A stretch of 64,000 bases of DNA, taken from NCBI RefSeq assembly GCF_029688735.1, contig NZ_JARULD010000001.1, positions 992,001 to 1,056,000 of the forward strand, read 5' to 3'. The notes under the pieces are model-generated. The model did no database searches and was not told where the DNA came from. It saw nothing but the letters and a program-made list of their open reading frames with translations. Below, piece by piece: positions 52,080 through 61,653 of this stretch. Source of the DNA: Qipengyuania flavescens (GTDB lineage Bacteria; Pseudomonadota; Alphaproteobacteria; Sphingomonadales; Sphingomonadaceae). The position numbers and the translations under genes were made by a program. Numbering within the stretch: the first letter of the stretch is position 1; each line of letters begins with the position of its first letter.

Positions 52080-53257
52080 AGGCGGTCGAACTGTTCGCCG
52101 GCGCGGGCGGGCTTGGCATCGGCATCAGCCGCGCCGGCTTCGAGCCGACCCGGATCGTCGAATGGGAGCCCAATTGCCAACGAACGCTGCTGGCCAATCG
52201 AAGGGCGCGGCTGGCGGATACTCGAAAGTGGCCACTGAGCATCGAGAGCGACGTGCGCGACGCCAGTTTCGTCGAGCACGAGGGAAAGGTAGAACTCGTG
52301 TCAGGGGGGCCACCCTGCCAGCCCTTTTCGGTCGGCGGTCGCCACAAGGCGCAGGCCGACCGGCGCGACATGTTCCCCGAAGCGGTACGCGCGGTGCGAG
52401 AAATCAAGCCTCGCGCGTTCATCTTCGAGAACGTTCGGGGGCTCACCCGCGAGCGGTTCGCCTCGTACTACGAATACGTCAAGCTGCAGATGCAGTATCC
52501 CGAACTCGTCGCAAGGGATGGTGAAGACTGGGCTACCCACCTACGGCGACTGGAGTGCCATCACACGGGATCTCGCGGCGACCGGGGGCTGGAATATCGG
52601 CTGGTGGCCGAGGTCCTGAACGCAGCTGACTATGGCGTGCCGCAAAAACGGCATCGGGTGTTCTTCGTCGGTTTCCGGATGGATCTCGGGGTCCGGTGGT
52701 CCTTCCCCGAACCGACCCACTCCCAGGACGCGCTGCTGTGGGATCAGCTGCATGGCGACTACCACGATCGGCACGGGATTCGACGAGCGGATCAATGGTG
52801 GAACGCCGAAAGGCTGCGGGCGCGCGCGGAGAAACTCATCGAGAAGCCGGGTGCAATTCCCTGGAGGACGGTCCGCGACGCCATCTCGGACCTACCGGCC
52901 CCCGATATCGGGCCGAACGGATCCAGCGGGTTTCTCGGGCATCGCTTCCAACCCGGCGCGAAAAGCTATCCCGGTCACACTGGAAGTCCCCTCGACGACG
53001 CGGCGAAGGCTCTGAAGGCGGGAGTTCACGGAGTGCCCGGTGGAGAGAACATGTTGGCTAACACCGATGGTTCGGTACGCTACTTCACCGTGCGCGAGAG
53101 CGCGCGGCTGCAGACCTTCCCCGACCGCTACAGGATAGAGGGCGCGTGGTCCGAGGCGATGCGTCAGATCGGCAACGCCGTCCCAGTGACGCTCGCGGAA
53201 CGGGTCGCGCGCAGCGTCGCGGGCGTCCTTTCCCAACATAGTGTCGACAACAAGTAG
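52076..53257 (+). CDS. DNA (cytosine-5) methyltransferase
   Basis: 393 residues. Motif I ELFAGAGGLGIGISRAGF, motif IV GGPPCQPFSVGG with the catalytic C81, motif VI FENVRG (about 118-122), motif VIII QKRHRVFFVGF, and motif X RQIGNAVPVTLAERVA. It is the modification enzyme of the Eco29kI-like system that follows 2 nt later. Target specificity is inferred from the nuclease family, probably CCGCGG. Confidence 0.95.
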   Translation: MKAVELFAGAGGLGIGISRAGFEPTRIVEWEPNCQRTLLANRRARLADTRKWPLSIESDVRDASFVEHEGKVELVSGGPPCQPFSVGGRHKAQADRRDMFPEAVRAVREIKPRAFIFENVRGLTRERFASYYEYVKLQMQYPELVARDGEDWATHLRRLECHHTGSRGDRGLEYRLVAEVLNAADYGVPQKRHRVFFVGFRMDLGVRWSFPEPTHSQDALLWDQLHGDYHDRHGIRRADQWWNAERLRARAEKLIEKPGAIPWRTVRDAISDLPAPDIGPNGSSGFLGHRFQPGAKSYPGHTGSPLDDAAKALKAGVHGVPGGENMLANTDGSVRYFTVRESARLQTFPDRYRIEGAWSEAMRQIGNAVPVTLAERVARSVAGVLSQHSVDNK

Positions 53258-53259
53258 GC

Positions 53260-54117
53260 ATGCCTCGCGATCCGTCGATCGAGAAGGCCGCACAGCTCCT
53301 CGCCGGGATCGAGCGCCTGCTCGAGAGCACCCGGACTGGCGAACTCACCGCTCCGGCCCGAAAGAAACTGGTTGCAAGCATCGATTCCATGCGGGACCGC
53401 CTCGATCGCCTTACGCGCAAGATCGATCCGAACGAGCTTCCTGACGCGTTCTTCGATCCCGCCGAGCCGACCCTGATCGGGAACTTCGTGGCGCTTGCTC
53501 TCGTCGCGCAGGACCGAAGATCGCTCGCCAGCCTCGGACGGTTCTATGGCTCGGGCGTCTACGCCATCTACTATAATGGCGGAAACCCGCTCTACGCCCC
53601 GATCAGCGGGACCGAAACACCGATCTACGTCGGCAAGGCTGATCCCAAGGGGAATCCGAAGACGGCAATCGATCAGGGGACGAAGCTCGCCGACCGACTA
53701 AACGAGCACCGCCGGAACATCGATAAGGTCAACGGTGTGGACATCGCCGACTTCGACTGCCGCGCACTCGCGGTCCAGACCGGCTACCAGGCGGCGGCGG
53801 AGAGTCATCTCATACGCATGTTCCGCCCGATCTGGAACAACGAGACCGGAATACTGTACGGTCTCGGGAAGCACGGGGACTCGGCGACGACGCGCGCGAA
53901 CAACAAATCGCCGTTCGACACCCTGCATCCCGGTCGAAGATGGGCGGATGCCAGTCCCGAAGCCCAGAGTGTCCCGGAGATCGTGGACAAAGTACGGGAG
54001 CACTTCGATTCCGCCATCGTGTTCGACGATCAAAGCGCCGTGCTCCGCGCCTTCGTCGCCAACATACGTCGGGAGGATCGACTAGACCGGGACGACGAAG
54101 CCGCGAAACGCACTTAG
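53260..54117 (+). CDS. Eco29kI-family GIY-YIG restriction endonuclease
   Basis: 285 residues. Lines up with Eco29kI over the catalytic core: GVYAIYY (Y101), PIYVGKADP (Y123), LADRLNEHRRNID (R146, H150), AESHLIRMFRPIWN (E181, N193) and FDTLHPGRRWAD. Eco29kI cuts CCGC^GG. The first 90 residues and the last 50 are extra compared with Eco29kI (about 214 residues) and may contact other subunits. Follows the methylase closely. Confidence 0.92.
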   Translation: MPRDPSIEKAAQLLAGIERLLESTRTGELTAPARKKLVASIDSMRDRLDRLTRKIDPNELPDAFFDPAEPTLIGNFVALALVAQDRRSLASLGRFYGSGVYAIYYNGGNPLYAPISGTETPIYVGKADPKGNPKTAIDQGTKLADRLNEHRRNIDKVNGVDIADFDCRALAVQTGYQAAAESHLIRMFRPIWNNETGILYGLGKHGDSATTRANNKSPFDTLHPGRRWADASPEAQSVPEIVDKVREHFDSAIVFDDQSAVLRAFVANIRREDRLDRDDEAAKRT

Positions 54118-54472
54118 ACAGGATTTGCGGAGCGCAAGCGAGGTCAGCAAGGCCGCTCCAAACCCAAGGGATCGCTTCTCCTTCAACTCCGAACGGCCTG
54201 GATGCCCCGCAACGGAATCCCGTCTTGCAACTGGTATTTTCAGCTGATGGGATAACCGTCCACTGCATAAATCTCTATGAGTGTAGGCATACCAAACCTG
54301 CTGCAATGCGACCGACCGCCCATTGCGTAAATTGCAATTGGCGGAGACGAACAGCTCATATGCTGACGTTACCTTGGTCAATCAAGAACTGCTTGAATAA
54401 TCGGCCTGCCAGATTTTTTATCAGGCACCCGCATGGCATCATGCGCTAATTGCTCTCGCGTCGCGCTCTCGC
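54118..54472. other. Intergenic region with repeat copy A
   Basis: 355 bp at the convergent end between the restriction gene and a leftward unknown gene. GC is lower than in the restriction locus. Contains repeat copy A. No promoter or gene is recognised. Confidence 0.4.
54258..54392. repeat. Diverged repeat, copy A
   Basis: About 130 bp that aligns without large gaps to 55618-55751, with about two thirds of positions identical in the best 100 bp. Landmarks in both: TCCAC, GTGTAG, AACCTGCT, CGACC-ACCGC, GCGTA, GCAAT-GGC. It lies about 80-215 nt beyond the stop of the leftward gene 54473-55084. Confidence 0.55.
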
Positions 54473-55084
54473 TCACGGAGCGTCCATGGTCGATAGATAT
54501 CCTGCTTCAGGAGACCAATAGCCCCAGAAACTTTTCGACCATTCATCCTTCATGGTAATGAGAAGAGCTTTACATCGCCGTCGCTCCCCTCCAGACCTTT
54601 GCATTTCGGGACTACGGCGCATTCTCGTAACATTTTTTAAGGAATGGACTACCGGGTTCGAACGCACGAAGAACAAGGGTTTGAAATCGGAAAAATCTAC
54701 TAGGTCGAGCAAACGGTAGTTCCCCGAGGAGCCTGCAGCACAGATCGTCGCGGGAAGCTCCTTGTCCCAGATTGCAAGCATGGAAAAGCCGTTCTTGCTT
54801 TCACGGAAGCGAAACCACCTGTACTCGAGGTCAAGCGTTGCTCGTTTTGCGAACCGTGCATGCTCCATCGATCCAGCTAATAACGAGCCCCGTTTTTCGA
54901 GCACGATGTCCGTTTCTGACCAACAATCGTACTTGGACCGAAACCTTATCTTCTGGTGCTGGTGCTTGTTCAAGGCACCTCCGGACTGAGCGATCCCCGG
55001 CTTGAGATCGACGTCGGAAAGGAAGTTCGCACAGCTTCTGCTGATCATTGCCCGGGCCATAATCTTTTCGCGCACTTTTCGCAT
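54473..55084 (-). CDS. Hypothetical protein
   Basis: 203 residues from ATG 55084, chosen because AGGAGG lies 5 nt upstream. Lower GC and different codon use from the restriction locus suggest separate origin. Contains FRFRESKNGFSMLAIWDKEL and a basic stretch RRSPEMQRSGGERRRCK; no family recognised. Confidence 0.55.
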   Translation of the reverse strand: MRKVREKIMARAMISRSCANFLSDVDLKPGIAQSGGALNKHQHQKIRFRSKYDCWSETDIVLEKRGSLLAGSMEHARFAKRATLDLEYRWFRFRESKNGFSMLAIWDKELPATICAAGSSGNYRLLDLVDFSDFKPLFFVRSNPVVHSLKNVTRMRRSPEMQRSGGERRRCKALLITMKDEWSKSFWGYWSPEAGYLSTMDAP

Positions 55085-55207
55085 TCCAGCCTCCTTCAAC
55101 AAAGATATGGACACAACGGATCAGCTTTTCAGATTTATTTTGTTGCATTGGCGGAAAGGCTGCTTGTCCCCCTGTCTCGCAGCGACTGCTAGGTTGTCTT
55201 CTATTGC

Positions 55208-55450
55208 CTATCTGACCTTCATTTCGCCGATCCACTTTTCGACCGCGTCGAGCGCCCGTTTGAATGCGAGATCGAGGGAGCGCGCGCGGCGCCAGTGCGC
55301 GCAACATTTCAGCATGCTCTTCCAGTTCCGATTCCTGACTGTATGCGTTAAGATGCCGTAAGCCAGATCTATCTCGCATGCGGCAGCCGCGCACGAGGCA
55401 ACAACCAGGACGGCGCAGGAGACACTGTCGCTTTTAACAGTGTCGAACAC
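55208..55450 (-). CDS. Small hypothetical protein, uncertain
   Basis: 80 residues from GTG 55450; N-terminal hydrophobic cysteine-containing stretch (CAVLVVASCAAAACEIDLAY) and a helical C-terminus. No clear ribosome site, and a 15-nt palindrome overlaps the start. May not be expressed. Confidence 0.3.
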   Translation of the reverse strand: MFDTVKSDSVSCAVLVVASCAAAACEIDLAYGILTHTVRNRNWKSMLKCCAHWRRARSLDLAFKRALDAVEKWIGEMKVR

Positions 55451-55859
55451 TGCTCTAGAGGTCGCCCGAGCTCATCTCCCCCTCCCCCCCAACAGCATGA
55501 TCGCTACCGCCTCAAGCAGCTGCGATGATTATGAGGGGATGTCTGCTTTCACGAGATGACCATTCCAACAGTGGGCAGTCCGGTCACGGCCCACTTCCCG
55601 CCATTTCTAGAGGCCCTCCACAACATTCACCCGTACGGGTGTAGCCGGACACAACCTGCTCCAATCCGACCAACCGCTTATCGCGTAGCCCGCAATCGGC
55701 CGAATACTAACGGTTCAATCACTGCCGTTAACCTTCGCTGGTTAAGAAGCGTCAAGTTATTCGCGCCAAAACCGTTATGCTCAGGGCAATCGACCAACGA
55801 AGATAGATCCTGTGTGGCGATGCCGGATCGTCCATGGACGATCCGGCGCACTATGAAAT
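55451..55859. other. Intergenic region with repeat copy B and palindromes
   Basis: 409 bp with no gene recognised. Contains CAGTGTCGAACACTG (55438-55452, at its left edge), CACCCGTACGGGTG (55628-55641, perfect palindrome), repeat copy B, and a lower-GC right half. Confidence 0.4.
55618..55751. repeat. Diverged repeat, copy B
   Basis: Direct-orientation partner of copy A (54258-54392). Shared words include GTGTAG, AACCTGCT, GCGTA and, at the right end, a CGTTA-CCTT segment followed by a variant of TCAAGAA. It lies about 110-240 nt beyond the stop of the leftward gene 55860-56378, the same relation copy A has to its gene. Confidence 0.55.
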
Positions 55860-56378
55860 TTAGGCCGCCTGGGCGAGGTAAGGCAGGTCGAAGGTATCAC
55901 CCCGCTCCCACTGCTCGGCTTGGATCGCCATAAGTCGGTTGTAGGCCCTCACCATGTCACCATTTGCCGATTCGAAGGTCGAGGCCGGTGCTTCCGTGAT
56001 GTGGTGCAGATCGAGCGCATCGTCGAATCTGTACGCGCCCAGATTGAAGCCGTCTGGTACGAGGGTCGCGCGGTCGTCTTCGCCAGTCAGGCAGAGCATG
56101 CAGCTCTCGATGTAGTGCATCCCCCCTCCCATCTGCGCGATCAGGCCGATCTGCGGAACAGGGCATTCTGCAGACTGATGAACCCAGAGGAGCGGGCGGC
56201 CAGTTGTCTGGACCCGGGAAGCGAACTGCATCAGGCCGAAAGCGTGAGGAGCCGTACCGCTCAGCATTATGTCCACCTTGTCTCGGAATTCAGTGAAGCG
56301 TCCGGACTGGCCGCTCAGCAGGCGAGCAAGGGCGGCAAAGAAGTTGGCGATGCGGTTCTGCTGTTCAATCTGAGTCAT
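55860..56378 (-). CDS. Hypothetical protein
   Basis: 172 residues with GGAGACTTGAA before the ATG. Soluble; includes RLLSGQSGRFTEFRDKVDIM and IESCMLCLTGEDDRATLVPD, with several conserved-looking aromatic and histidine residues. No family recognised. Repeat copy B lies downstream. Confidence 0.55.
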   Translation of the reverse strand: MTQIEQQNRIANFFAALARLLSGQSGRFTEFRDKVDIMLSGTAPHAFGLMQFASRVQTTGRPLLWVHQSAECPVPQIGLIAQMGGGMHYIESCMLCLTGEDDRATLVPDGFNLGAYRFDDALDLHHITEAPASTFESANGDMVRAYNRLMAIQAEQWERGDTFDLPYLAQAA

Positions 56379-56729
56379 TTCAAGTCTCCATAGGCCGCGG
56401 GGATCGCATGCCTTTTTCCGCTCTCGTCCAGAGAGCCACCTCCTTTCGTTCTTAAGAAGATCATCAGTCGGCCACGGCCGCTTTGCATCCTAATCTCTGC
56501 CGGTTAGAGTTAGACTTGCTGATCTAGGAAACTGCCACTCTTTAGATTTTAGCCCTCATTGCAAAGGAGTGCGCTGTGCGACGATTAGACCGTTCTGCGG
56601 ATAGGTCGCCAGGCGCTATGGCTGCAATCGGAATTGCAGTTTGGCGAGGTCGTCGGGCGTCGTCTCAGTTCCGAGCAGGTTTTGCGGCGCTCGCGCGGGT
56701 CAGCATCGGTTTCCCCCTACCGCAGGCGA
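56379..56729. other. Intergenic region, nothing recognised
   Basis: 351 bp between the hypothetical gene and the UvrD-like remnant. Short open frames here lack ribosome sites and protein-like sequence. A 10-nt palindrome TTCTTAAGAA lies near 56449. Confidence 0.3.
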
Positions 56730-57390
56730 CTAGGCCTCGAGCGGCGACGGCGCTACAGCGATGATTTCGCCGGTCGTCACCAGCACGATCAGGCCGCGCG
56801 TGGTGCCGGTCATATCCAGATAGGCCCGCACCTGAGCGCGGTAGTGATCGACCGTCTCAGGCGTTGGCTGGACGTCGCTCTTCCAGTCGATGACCACCTG
56901 CGGCGTCCCATCGGGGGCCCAGCCGATGGCGTCGACGATGCCGGCGGACGCCTGCTCAACCTCATTGAGGAATGTTGACGCATAGACCGGGAGCTCCGGG
57001 CTGAGGACGGGACGAAGCTCTGCGATTTCGGGCAAGGCAAGCGTGCGGGAGACGCAGCCGACAAGTTCAGCGGGTGAAAGGCCCTGTGACGGGTCTTCGA
57101 CCGCCGGCCAGCCGAGCGCCGCGATGAGCGAGCGCGCCCGATCGGTCAGCGCGGCGCTGTCTGGAGCGGTCTCGCCGGTCAACACCTCTTCGAGAAGCTT
57201 GTGCAGGATCAGGCCGCGCTCGCGTCCCCCCTGTATGCTGGGGCGTTTGGCCTCGTCATCGGGCTTGCGCTCGTCGCGCGCCGCCCAGATTTCCACCGCT
57301 TCCGAGGTAAGCACTGGGCCGACGCTGCTTTCGTCACGGCTGGGCGCCAGCCAGGTCAAGCGGCGATGGCGCTCGGCGATAGCGGCGGCT
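56730..57390 (-). pseudogene. C-terminal remnant of a UvrD-type helicase-nuclease
   Basis: About 220 residues of the PD-(D/E)XK tail of an AddA/UvrD-like helicase: RERGLILHKLLEEVL, SAGIVDAIGWAPDGTPQVV, IDWKSD (acidic site) and YRAQVRAYLDMTGTTRGL. All helicase motifs are missing. The sense reading breaks at about 57389, where a different gene's first codons begin, so it is a truncated fragment without its own start. Confidence 0.8.
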
Positions 57391-57424
57391 TGTCGGTGTA
57401 TTTGTCCTTGTCTCCCTTCGCCAT
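57356..57424 (-). pseudogene. N-terminal stub of a small stress-type protein
   Basis: A 22-codon frame starting MAKGDKDKYTDK after an excellent ribosome site (AGGAG, 7-nt spacing). The first 12 codons look like the start of a small, widespread alphaproteobacterial protein family (usually about 50 residues), but the frame then turns into out-of-frame UvrD-type sequence and stops. It marks the exact edge of a deletion or insertion junction near 57389. Confidence 0.6.
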
Positions 57425-57675
57425 CACGTTTCTCCTCGTGTCGTGTCGAGTACCCGTCCGCGCTAAGAAAATATATGAGCGACCCCGTATGGGGCAAGGG
57501 TCCCAGGAAGATATTGTCTCACGTTTGCAACGGGTTATCGTAGGGGCCTGGCCGGCTGTCGGCGGGAGAGAGCAGCCAACCCAGCAATTGCAGCACTCGG
57601 GTTGATTGTCCTATCAGCTTGCGGCGAGCGGAAAGACCCATCCCGGGATCCGGGCAGAAAGCGGAGCAGCCAATC

Positions 57676-57999
57676 ATGGAACTCAACCCTGTCACATCCC
57701 TCGAATGGCTCGATTGGGATATCATCAGCCGGCTTGGCGTGGCTGCGATTCTCGGTCTGGTGCTGGGGCTTGATCGCGAATGGCGCGGCCATGCCGCCGG
57801 CATGCGAACGCATGGCCTGATTTGTGTTTCGGCTGCGGCCATGGTGGGCATCGCCTGCGGTGCCGCGCAATGGCCCCTGGTGGCAATACTGACCGTAGTC
57901 AGCCTGATCATGATCACGGTCCTGCGGGTTGCCGAAGACAAGTTCGGCAAGGAGGATCGCAACATCGCGCGCTCGATCGGAAGGTCGCCCGACGAATAG
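57676..57999 (+). CDS. Short MgtC/SapB-family membrane protein
   Basis: 107 residues. Has the MgtC signature LGLVLGLDREWRGHAAGMRTHGLICVSAAA and further hydrophobic segments (AQWPLVAILTVVSLIMITVL). Family members affect magnesium homeostasis and membrane ATPase; this copy lacks the C-terminal domain of longer MgtC proteins, as many stand-alone versions do. Begins the stress/metabolic cluster after the junction scar. Confidence 0.8.
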   Translation: MELNPVTSLEWLDWDIISRLGVAAILGLVLGLDREWRGHAAGMRTHGLICVSAAAMVGIACGAAQWPLVAILTVVSLIMITVLRVAEDKFGKEDRNIARSIGRSPDE

Positions 58000-58086
58000 G
58001 CGTCCGCCTCAGATCCGCGTATTCGTCGGAGCAGCCCAAACTGGTCAGCTGCGCTGTATCGCCCCCTTACTCGGGCAGCCGGCAGA

Positions 58087-58956
58087 TCACATCATCGGTT
58101 TGCCGCCGGTAACGGCGATTGTGGCTCCCGAGATGTAGCTCGCTTCATCGCTCGCCAGCATGACGTATGGCGGCGCGAGTTCGGCGGGCTGCGCCGGGCG
58201 GCCAAGCGGATAATCTTTCCCGAATTCGGCGACGTCCTCTTCGGGCATCGTAGAGGGGATAAGCGGTGTCCAGACCGGCCCGGGCGCGACGCAGTTCACG
58301 CGGATTTTCCGGTCTGCCAGCAGCTGCGCGAGGCCTGCCGTGTAATTCTGGATCGCCCCCTTCGTGGTCGCATAGGGCAGCAGCGTGGGATTGGGCTGGT
58401 CGGAATTGATCGATGCCGAATTGATGATCGAACTGCCTTCACCCATGTGGGGCAAAGCGGCTTTGGCAAGATAGAACATCGCGTGGATGTTGGTGGCGAA
58501 GGTCCGCTCCCATTCCTCGTCGGGAATGTCCTCCAACGTCCTGAAAGTCATCTGGTGGGCAGCGTTGTTTACCAGCACATCGATCCCGCCGAAGGTGTGG
58601 GCAGCCTCGTCGATAATCGCCCGGCAATGCGCCGCATCGCTGATATCGCCGCGCATCAAGGCGCATTTGCGTCCGGCTTTTTCGACCCATTCCTTCGTTT
58701 CCTGCGCGTCGTGATCCTCGCACAGATAGGCTATCAGCACATCCGCGCCTTCGCGCGCGAAGGCGATTGCGACCGCGCGACCGATCCCGCTGTCACCGCC
58801 GGTGATGACGACCCTTTTTCCTTCGAGACGGCCGGAGCCCTCGTAGCTGTCTTCGCCGTGATCGGGCTTGGGGTGCATTGCCTCGGTCGCGCCCGGAACA
58901 CGCTGTTGCTGCTCAGGCAGGGGCGGCTCGATCCGGCTGGTGGTTCCTTGTCCCAT
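58087..58956 (-). CDS. SDR-family oxidoreductase (YghA/YhdG-like)
   Basis: 289 residues. An N-terminal extension (about 1-45, with PPLPEQQQRVPG) precedes a classical SDR: VVITGGDSGIGRAVAIAF, NNAAHQMTF, catalytic Ser in SIINSASINSDQPNP, Tyr/Lys in LLPYATTKGAIQNYT, and ISGATIAVTGG at the end. Such proteins are common in general-stress regulons. Substrate unknown. Start at 58956 chosen as first Met of the conserved family. Confidence 0.88.
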   Translation of the reverse strand: MGQGTTSRIEPPLPEQQQRVPGATEAMHPKPDHGEDSYEGSGRLEGKRVVITGGDSGIGRAVAIAFAREGADVLIAYLCEDHDAQETKEWVEKAGRKCALMRGDISDAAHCRAIIDEAAHTFGGIDVLVNNAAHQMTFRTLEDIPDEEWERTFATNIHAMFYLAKAALPHMGEGSSIINSASINSDQPNPTLLPYATTKGAIQNYTAGLAQLLADRKIRVNCVAPGPVWTPLIPSTMPEEDVAEFGKDYPLGRPAQPAELAPPYVMLASDEASYISGATIAVTGGKPMM

Positions 58957-58999
58957 GATGGTCTCCCAAGAGATTACGGAGTGTGAGCGTTCCGGGCCG

Positions 59000-59629
<630 letters not shown>

Positions 59630-59674
59630 AGGTATTCTCCTCGGTTTCTTGCAGACTGGCGAAGGCGTGCGGCC

Positions 59675-60469
59675 TCAGCGATCGTCGGGTTCGGCCATGC
59701 GGCGGTGCATCTGGGCAAGCACCGTGTCGGGGATCACGCCGGCGAACATATCCTGGACCTTGTTCATGAAGCCGCTGACCGTGTGCGCGTCGCCTTCGAG
59801 AAGGGCCTTATAGCCTGCCTCGGCGACCATGGCGGGATCGTCCTTGCTGTCCGATTTGCCGACATCGGTGTTCTCGAGCCCGGCGCGGTCGAAGAACTGG
59901 GTATCCGTCGGCCCCGGCATCAGGCACGAGACGACAACATCGGTATCCTTGAGCTCGTTGCGAAGCCCGAAGCAGAAGTAATCGATGTAGCTCTTGGTGC
60001 TGTTGTAGACGAGCTGGAAAGCGCCCGGGATGTGCCCCGCGATCGAACCGGTCACGAGGATGCGGCCGGCATTCTTCGCCCGCATCTTCTGCCCGACATG
60101 GTGCAGCAGCCAGGTCGTGCCGGTGACATTGGTGTGGATGACATGGGCGACGTCCTTCCACTCCTGATCGAGGAACGCTTCGCCCAGCCCATGGCCGGCA
60201 TTGGCCAGCAGGACATCGGGCGTTCGGTCGCCGAGCGCCGTCACGAGGGCCTTGAGGCCGTCGCGGGTGGCGAGATCGGCTTCGACCGTCTCGACGCCAG
60301 CGGAACCGCACTGCCGCGCGGCTGCTTCGGCCGCCGCAAGATCGCGGTCGGCGGCGAGGATCAGGTCGCACCCATCGCGGGCCGCCAGCTTCGTGAGCTC
60401 GAGCCCGATGCCGCTCGAAGCACCCGTGATCACGCACAGCCCGGACAGCCTGTCGATTTTCCCGGCCAT
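59675..60469 (-). CDS. SDR-family short-chain dehydrogenase
   Basis: 264 residues. Motifs: CVITGASSGIGLELTK, LLANAGHGLGE, Ser in LVTGSIAGHIPG, Tyr/Lys in LVYNSTKSYIDYF. Second SDR of the cluster; the start lies 2 nt after the zinc dehydrogenase stop, so the two are co-transcribed. Substrate unknown. Confidence 0.88.
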   Translation of the reverse strand: MAGKIDRLSGLCVITGASSGIGLELTKLAARDGCDLILAADRDLAAAEAAARQCGSAGVETVEADLATRDGLKALVTALGDRTPDVLLANAGHGLGEAFLDQEWKDVAHVIHTNVTGTTWLLHHVGQKMRAKNAGRILVTGSIAGHIPGAFQLVYNSTKSYIDYFCFGLRNELKDTDVVVSCLMPGPTDTQFFDRAGLENTDVGKSDSKDDPAMVAEAGYKALLEGDAHTVSGFMNKVQDMFAGVIPDTVLAQMHRRMAEPDDR

Positions 60470-60471
60470 GA

Positions 60472-61653
60472 TCAGTTCTCCATCCCGGGCTTCAGAATGA
60501 CCTTGGTCCATTCATTCTGCTGCTCCTTGAAATTCTTGTAGCCCTCGGCTGCTTGTTCGAGCGGCAGCCGGTGGCTGATCAGGAACGTGGTATCGAGCGT
60601 GCCATCCTCGATCTTCTCGAGCAGCGGCTTGGTATATTTCTGGACATGGGTCTGGCCGCCGCGGACCTGCAGGCCCTTCTCCATCATCGCCCCGAGCGGC
60701 CATTTATCGGTCATCCCGCCATAGACGCCGGGGATCGAGACCTTGCCGCCGAACCGGACCGCGAGGATCGCCTGTTTCAGCGCGCTCGCGCGGTCCGCCC
60801 CCATGCCGACCTTCTGCTTCACGACGTCGAACATGTTGTCGATCGCGAAGCCGTGCGATTCCATGCCGACCGCGTCGATTACCGCATCCACGCCGATCCC
60901 GCCCGACATTTCCATCAGGGCCTCGCGCACATTGGTCTCGCGGAAGTCGATGATCTCCGCGCCCAGCTGCTTCGCCAGCGCGAGGCGGTTCGGATAGTGG
61001 TCGATCGCGATCACCTTGGATGCGCCCATCACGATGGCCGACTGAATCGCGAACAATCCGACCGGGCCGCAGCCCCACACCGCAACCGTATCATCGGGCT
61101 GGATGTCGGCATTTTCCGCCGCCATCCAGCCGGTCGGGAGGATGTCCGAGAGGAACAGCACCTTGTCGTCTTCTAGATGGTCGGGAACGACGATCGGGCC
61201 GACATCGGAAAAGGGCACGCGGGCGTATTCGGCCTGTCCGCCCGAGTAGCCGCCGGTCAGGTGCGAATAGCCGAACAGCGCGGCCATCGGCTGGCCGTAG
61301 AGCGTCGCCGACATATCCTGCTTTTCAGCCGGGTTGGAATTGTCGCAGGCGGAATATTGCTGCTGCTTGCAATGGAAACAGCCGCCGCAGCTGATCGTGA
61401 ACGGCACGACGACGCGCTGCCCTTTCTTCAGATCGCTCGCAGACCCCGTCTCGACGACTTCGCCCATGAATTCATGGCCCAGCACATCGCCCGGCGCCAC
61501 GCCGGGAATGACGCCATCGTATAGGTGAAGGTCGGACCCGCAGATGGCCGTGCTGGTGATCTTGATGATCGCATCGCGGGGATTGATAATTTCCGGATCG
61601 CTGACCGTGTCCACGCGAACGTCGTTGGTTCCATGCCAGGTAAGTGCTCGCAT
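60472..61653 (-). CDS. Zinc-dependent alcohol dehydrogenase (formaldehyde dehydrogenase-like)
   Basis: 393 residues of the medium-chain dehydrogenase family. Catalytic zinc ligands in AICGSDLHLYDG and GHEFMGEVVETG, structural zinc loop CGGCFHCKQQQYSAC, Rossmann motif VWGCGPVGLFAIQSAIVMGA. Resembles glutathione-independent formaldehyde dehydrogenases. The start overlaps the SRPBCC stop (ATG at 61653 or 61656). Confidence 0.88.
   Translation of the reverse strand: MRALTWHGTNDVRVDTVSDPEIINPRDAIIKITSTAICGSDLHLYDGVIPGVAPGDVLGHEFMGEVVETGSASDLKKGQRVVVPFTISCGGCFHCKQQQYSACDNSNPAEKQDMSATLYGQPMAALFGYSHLTGGYSGGQAEYARVPFSDVGPIVVPDHLEDDKVLFLSDILPTGWMAAENADIQPDDTVAVWGCGPVGLFAIQSAIVMGASKVIAIDHYPNRLALAKQLGAEIIDFRETNVREALMEMSGGIGVDAVIDAVGMESHGFAIDNMFDVVKQKVGMGADRASALKQAILAVRFGGKVSIPGVYGGMTDKWPLGAMMEKGLQVRGGQTHVQKYTKPLLEKIEDGTLDTTFLISHRLPLEQAAEGYKNFKEQQNEWTKVILKPGMEN

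Noticed and set aside
45839..53257. DISARM or BREX system
   Set aside because: A methylase and helicase are present, but no DUF1998 protein, PLD protein, PglZ, BrxL or Lon-like gene; the combination is GHKL, Mrr-SF2, PIN plus type II genes instead.
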